From: Cryptomeria japonica
Taxonomy: Eukaryota > Streptophyta > Pinopsida > Cupressales > Cupressaceae
NCBI RefSeq assembly: GCF_030272615.1
Contig: NC_081414.1
Span: 908,431,009-908,493,008 of the forward strand
Direction: 5' to 3'
Length of the DNA stretch: 62,000 nt
The position numbers and the translations under genes are program-made. Numbering within the stretch: position 1 is the stretch's first letter; the number at the start of each line of letters is the position of its first letter. The notes below the pieces were generated by a model that was not told the DNA's origin, did no database searches, and saw only the letters and a program-made list of their open reading frames with translations. Positions 58,491 to 62,000 of this stretch are shown in pieces.

Positions 58491-58770
58491 TTTGCCCCTC
58501 TTTGAGACGGTGCGGTTTATCGCGTCAGTTCAAAGAAAGAAAGATAGGTGTGAAGAAATATGCCCCATAAATGTTGATTTAGTGGGTGGTATGCCCCCTC
58601 GAGAGATGGGCTGAAAAATTTCAAAAAATCAAGCGATCTCTCAAAAAAAAGAAAAAAGTTGGAGAGGAGGTAAAATAGAAGAAATTCAAAATATTGGTGA
58701 AAGAATGGCAAAAAATAGAGTGAATACGGAGAAACGGAAAGCCAGTGAGTACATAGGGGTCACGGTGCGA
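58491..58770 (-). mobile_element. E3: 3' internal end of an E-family element
   Basis: Minus strand: CTCTCGAGGGGGCATACCAC (~58590-58610), then CTCAAAGAGGGGCAAA before the LTR, all as in E1 at 12840-13128. Similarity to E1 stops near 58770; no antisense PMD sequence follows, so the rest is lost. Confidence 0.8.
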
Positions 58771-59246
58771 ATGTAGTGTTTGTGCTTTTGATTGATACTA
58801 TATAATTGATGAAAATTGGTAGGATAATCTAGTGCAATCGGTTAAATTGCCATGATTGATTCAAAGTGTGACAGTTGATGTTAATTATTTGCTTGGATAG
58901 GATATAGTCTGAGTAAGTGAATAAAAGTGACCTGTTGTGAATTAGACAATTGTTGTAATTGCCCAATGAAGTCAAGGTATCTGAAGCAAAAATAATCATT
59001 GAGACTTAGACAATTGATGTAATTGTCCATTTTGATTGTGTTTAATTGGTTGATCAATTGATAGTGTTTGCATTGTAGGTTGGTTTGTGGTGAATCATAG
59101 CAGCCCCGTTGAGACTAGGTCATTGTAATAAATGTTTGTTGTAGTCTAGGTTTGCCATAATCGATTACCTATTGAGACCCAAAGATACTTGATCAAAAAG
59201 TATATGTTGATAGTCTAGGTGTGTGTGAGTCGATGTACCTGTGTAG
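58771..59246. other. unassigned region with short degenerate repeats
   Basis: Contains three variants of GAGACTTAGACAATTGATGT/TTAGACAATTGTTGTAATTG (58943, 58999, 59110). No ORF, no recognised element. Confidence 0.4.
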
Positions 59247-61680
59247 ACAGAATAACTGTTAGAGTAATCTTTTATTAGCTAATAATTATTTATTTAATTA
59301 TTAGTCTATTATACTCTATGCTTAAGCTAAAATTAGGAATTTTTTAATTCTTTAGGGTTTTCACCTTTAGGGTTTTGAGTATCCTCTTATAAGGATTCTC
59401 TCTTTGTATTTTGATAACTACTGTAATTATTGAATTGCATTCTTGTTGCACAATCAATATGATTCCTCTTTTTTGGATCTTTGAATTCTGGCCTCCATAG
59501 CTGTTTTGCTTCTCTCTTTCTGTAACAGGTTTGCATGCAGGTGATCTATTATCACTGTTTAAAAATGGGTTTTCCTTTCCCATAAATCGGCTAAGTTTTG
59601 AAATTTTGAATTAGACATGCTATCAGTTGCTTCAGCTCTGTGTTAGGTCTTAGGGGTTTAGGGTTTTAATTTTAAATCGTTCAATGTTTTATCAAAAAAC
59701 CCTCCAGTTTCTATTTCTTCGTTACTTTATCCACTTAAGTAATGGGTCTCAGGTTCGTAGGAAATGTCCCCCCTTATCATTTGCCTAGGCAGTTGTCGAA
59801 TTAATTGAAAAATTTATGCCTTATGTCTTTTCTTCTTAATGTTATCGGGTCCAGTAAGTTGTGCGCAGTTCTCAGGACGATCTATGGTTTTCGCTATTTC
59901 GTTAGGCAAAGTTGTGCGTGGTCTAAGATCTGCGAAATGGCGAAAAGGAAATGTGTTCTAAATGGCAATTTTGGTCTAGTTTAAAGAGGTTTCATCTCTT
60001 CCAAGATCCAATGGTTGGTGTTATTTCACAACCTAAACTTGTAAGTGAAATACCTTTCGCAAAATGGTGAAAGTGTCTAGTGGGACCCTGCATGTGAGGA
60101 TTTTCTAAGGGACTAAAAGGTGATCAAGTCCAATCTGATCCAACAGTTCACATTGTTTCACAGGATGAAAATGCTCAACAGTTATCTTTTGCAAATTGGC
60201 GAAATGACATGGCACTCCACATAGACGGTCCAGCTAGTCGAGAGGGCGAGTAAGATGGTGGCACGTGGCAGAGGTCACAATAGTCAACAAGGTGGGTCCT
60301 AGAGGTGAGTCATGCCACAGGAAAAGAAGTACAATCAGACATAGGTGGCAAGGGAAAGGTAGAACCCAGTGTTTTCTCACAACAAATGAAAGACTGACAT
60401 GTCAGCTTTGAAAGTGACCTGATGCCAGGTGTTTGAGGTTGAGTTGGAGGGCCCACGTCTATCGGAGTCAGTTCTGATTGTTAAGCATCGAGCAAGTCAC
60501 AAATAATCTGACGGCCCGCGTGAATTCGCAAGGGTAAGATGATCATGCTTTATGCCCTGTGAAATGGCGAAAAGGTTTTTCGTTCCCAAAGACAGATAAA
60601 ACATGAGGATAAAGGAGGATCAACTTTGTTTTGATCCAACGACCGGTGTTATTTCGTGGTTGCAAGGTGCTTGAAGGATATGCTTCATGAAATAGCAAAA
60701 ATAAAAGGGGTTTGTCCAGGTGTTGAGTTAGATGGTGACGTGTCCATGGACATGTGGTTTCAGAAGAAAGTTGAGGGCTCACCAATGTGTAACCGGTGGT
60801 AAAAGGGAGAGACACGTGGCTAATGTGGAACTAGGCTTGAATGATTTTCAAAAACCAGTGGTCGCATGCCACGTAGTAATCAGTAACCAATGAAAAGGTA
60901 GAATAAGTAAAGCATGCATAAAGGTTTCCCTTAAAAGATGGTCATCTCCGATCTGATCCAACACTTCACATTGTTTCATGGCCCGAAGTTGAAAGCTGTT
61001 TAAGCTTCATGAAATAGCGAAAGACCGCTAGCAATCAAGGTAAAGGTGCGGTCAATGAAGATGTCGACGGTTTCGGTAAAAGTTAAACACCGAACAGTTA
61101 GAATTCCATCTAACATCTGGCGTAGTTTCGTGAAGGAGAAGTGCTCGAAAGATAAAGTCTGCAAAATGGCGAAAAGGAGGTGGGGCTAGTGCAAAGGTAA
61201 GACTATTAAGTCAGTGTAACAACCGATCAAGTTTCTTTTGATCGGACGGTTGGCGTAATTTCGTTTAACGAAATTGCCTAAAGGTTATGCTTCCCGAAAC
61301 AGCGAAAGAGTGAAAGGAAAGAATTGTAGGAATGTTGTGACTAGTTGGAGCGAAAATTTGAATTCTTTCAGGAATTCAATTCTGAAGGGATGGCCGAAGC
61401 ATGTGGAATCAATGTCGCAGTTAAGACCTTGGGTACCATATATGATCTCTTGTCGATTGAGTAAAGGTATCATTCAAAACAATTGTTGTGGAAGAGAAAA
61501 TACAGAGCTATTGTCTTCAAATACAGAGCGAGTTAATTCAGTTGCAGAAAGGATTCCTTCGAGCTAAAATCAGGTTTTCTTGTACTCTTGTGTGGCCATT
61601 TCTTTGTGGTGTTTTAATTAAGGTCTTGATTTGTCGTTGAACCATTTGGGGGTAGTATTTTGATTGCTTGCATTTTTAAA
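59247..61680 (+). other. LTR-like or leader-like region with degenerate tandem modules, upstream of a right-edge ORF
   Basis: Begins TGTTAGAGTAATC, with a TATA-like CTTATAAGG near 59385. From about 59830 to 61310 a module recurs every 150-260 bases: GATC(C/G)(A/G)AC near a GTT(A)TTTCG word, then a ...GAAAT(A/G)GCGAAA word (59932, 60195, 60566, 61010, 61165, 61298). No long ORF until 61681. It may be the 5' end of another element in plus orientation; termini are not proven. Confidence 0.4.
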
Positions 61681-62000
61681 ATGGCACATAAGAGAGAATT
61701 TTCCAGGAAAGTTAATTATCAGGAGAGGGCCATTTGTGATGATTTTCTTGAGCAGTTGACATTGTCAACTAACCAAGCATCAAAAGTAAAAGAATTAGTG
61801 CCTAGAGCTCCTCGTTTGAAGATAGGAGAAGGGCTATATGATAAGGGAAACTGGTTGAGAGATCCACAGGTTGGGTTGTCTGGGTTGGAGTTATTTAAAG
61901 TTGGATTTGGAATAAGAAATTCTCTAGCCCCACAAAATAGCATCTGGGAGTTAGATGTAGGGAAGTTGGTAGTTCCAAGGGTATTCATGGACATGGATCT
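61681..62000 (+). CDS. open reading frame running off the right edge, unknown
   Basis: From ATG at 61681 there are 106 codons without a stop to the end of the window (MAHKREFSRKVNYQERAICD...). It contains LVPRAPRLKIGEG and GNWLRDPQVGLSGLELFKVG. Uninterrupted reading contrasts with the decayed ORFs elsewhere in the window. I do not recognise the family. The repeat-rich leader upstream suggests an element ORF rather than a host gene, but neither is shown. In-frame sequence upstream of the ATG is not obviously coding. Confidence 0.4.
   Translation, partial: MAHKREFSRKVNYQERAICDDFLEQLTLSTNQASKVKELVPRAPRLKIGEGLYDKGNWLRDPQVGLSGLELFKVGFGIRNSLAPQNSIWELDVGKLVVPRVFMDMD

Overview
This 62 kb window looks like intergenic DNA of a seed plant with a large, retrotransposon-filled genome. 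A gymnosperm is plausible, but that is an inference from the density, age and nesting of the elements; no species-diagnostic gene is present. I find no intact host gene. Nearly everything is a decayed LTR retrotransposon, often nested, carrying in-frame stops that are mostly of the CAG>TAG, CGA>TGA and CAA>TAA kind.

Layout. (1) 1-4248: 3' two-thirds of a Ty1/copia element (integrase, reverse transcriptase, RNase H, 3' LTR). (2) 4249-15053: 3' part of a second copia-type element (here 'F') carrying a decayed accessory ORF. Its 3' LTR is split by a complete LTR element (here 'E1', 6559-14470, TSD AATAT) that has no gag or pol, only an antisense plant-mobile-domain (PMD) ORF. (3) 15054-22526: a non-coding repeat present twice (D1, D2), with a minus-strand LTR element fragment ('G') carrying a long coiled-coil ORF between the copies. 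(4) 22527-53598: a minus-strand Ty3/gypsy element of the dual-RNase-H (Tat/Ogre-like) type ('gypA'). It was broken by a complete non-autonomous copia-type element ('B', 25253-32618, TSD GTGAG) and by a second Tat-like family ('C', insertion site TSD CATAG). The B-LTR/gypA/C-LTR block occurs twice (31618-34376 and 47229-50754) because of a segmental duplication, and two degraded C copies lie in tandem between the blocks. (5) 53599-58770: gypA leader or unassigned DNA and two minus-strand partial copies of the E family (E2, E3). (6) 58771-62000: unassigned DNA with a repeat-rich leader-like region and an ORF that runs off the right edge.

The most interesting signals are three. First, a roughly 630-990-codon accessory ORF of unknown function occurs in two different copia-type families (F and B) just upstream of the 3' LTR, and in B it coexists with gag but without pol. 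Second, antisense PMD ORFs lie between pol and the 3' LTR in family C, and in E1 the PMD ORF is the only gene left between two full LTRs. Third, the tandem C copies and the shared TSDs allow a detailed reconstruction of recombination and of C-to-T decay. All protein names rest on motif recognition by eye; no database search was possible.
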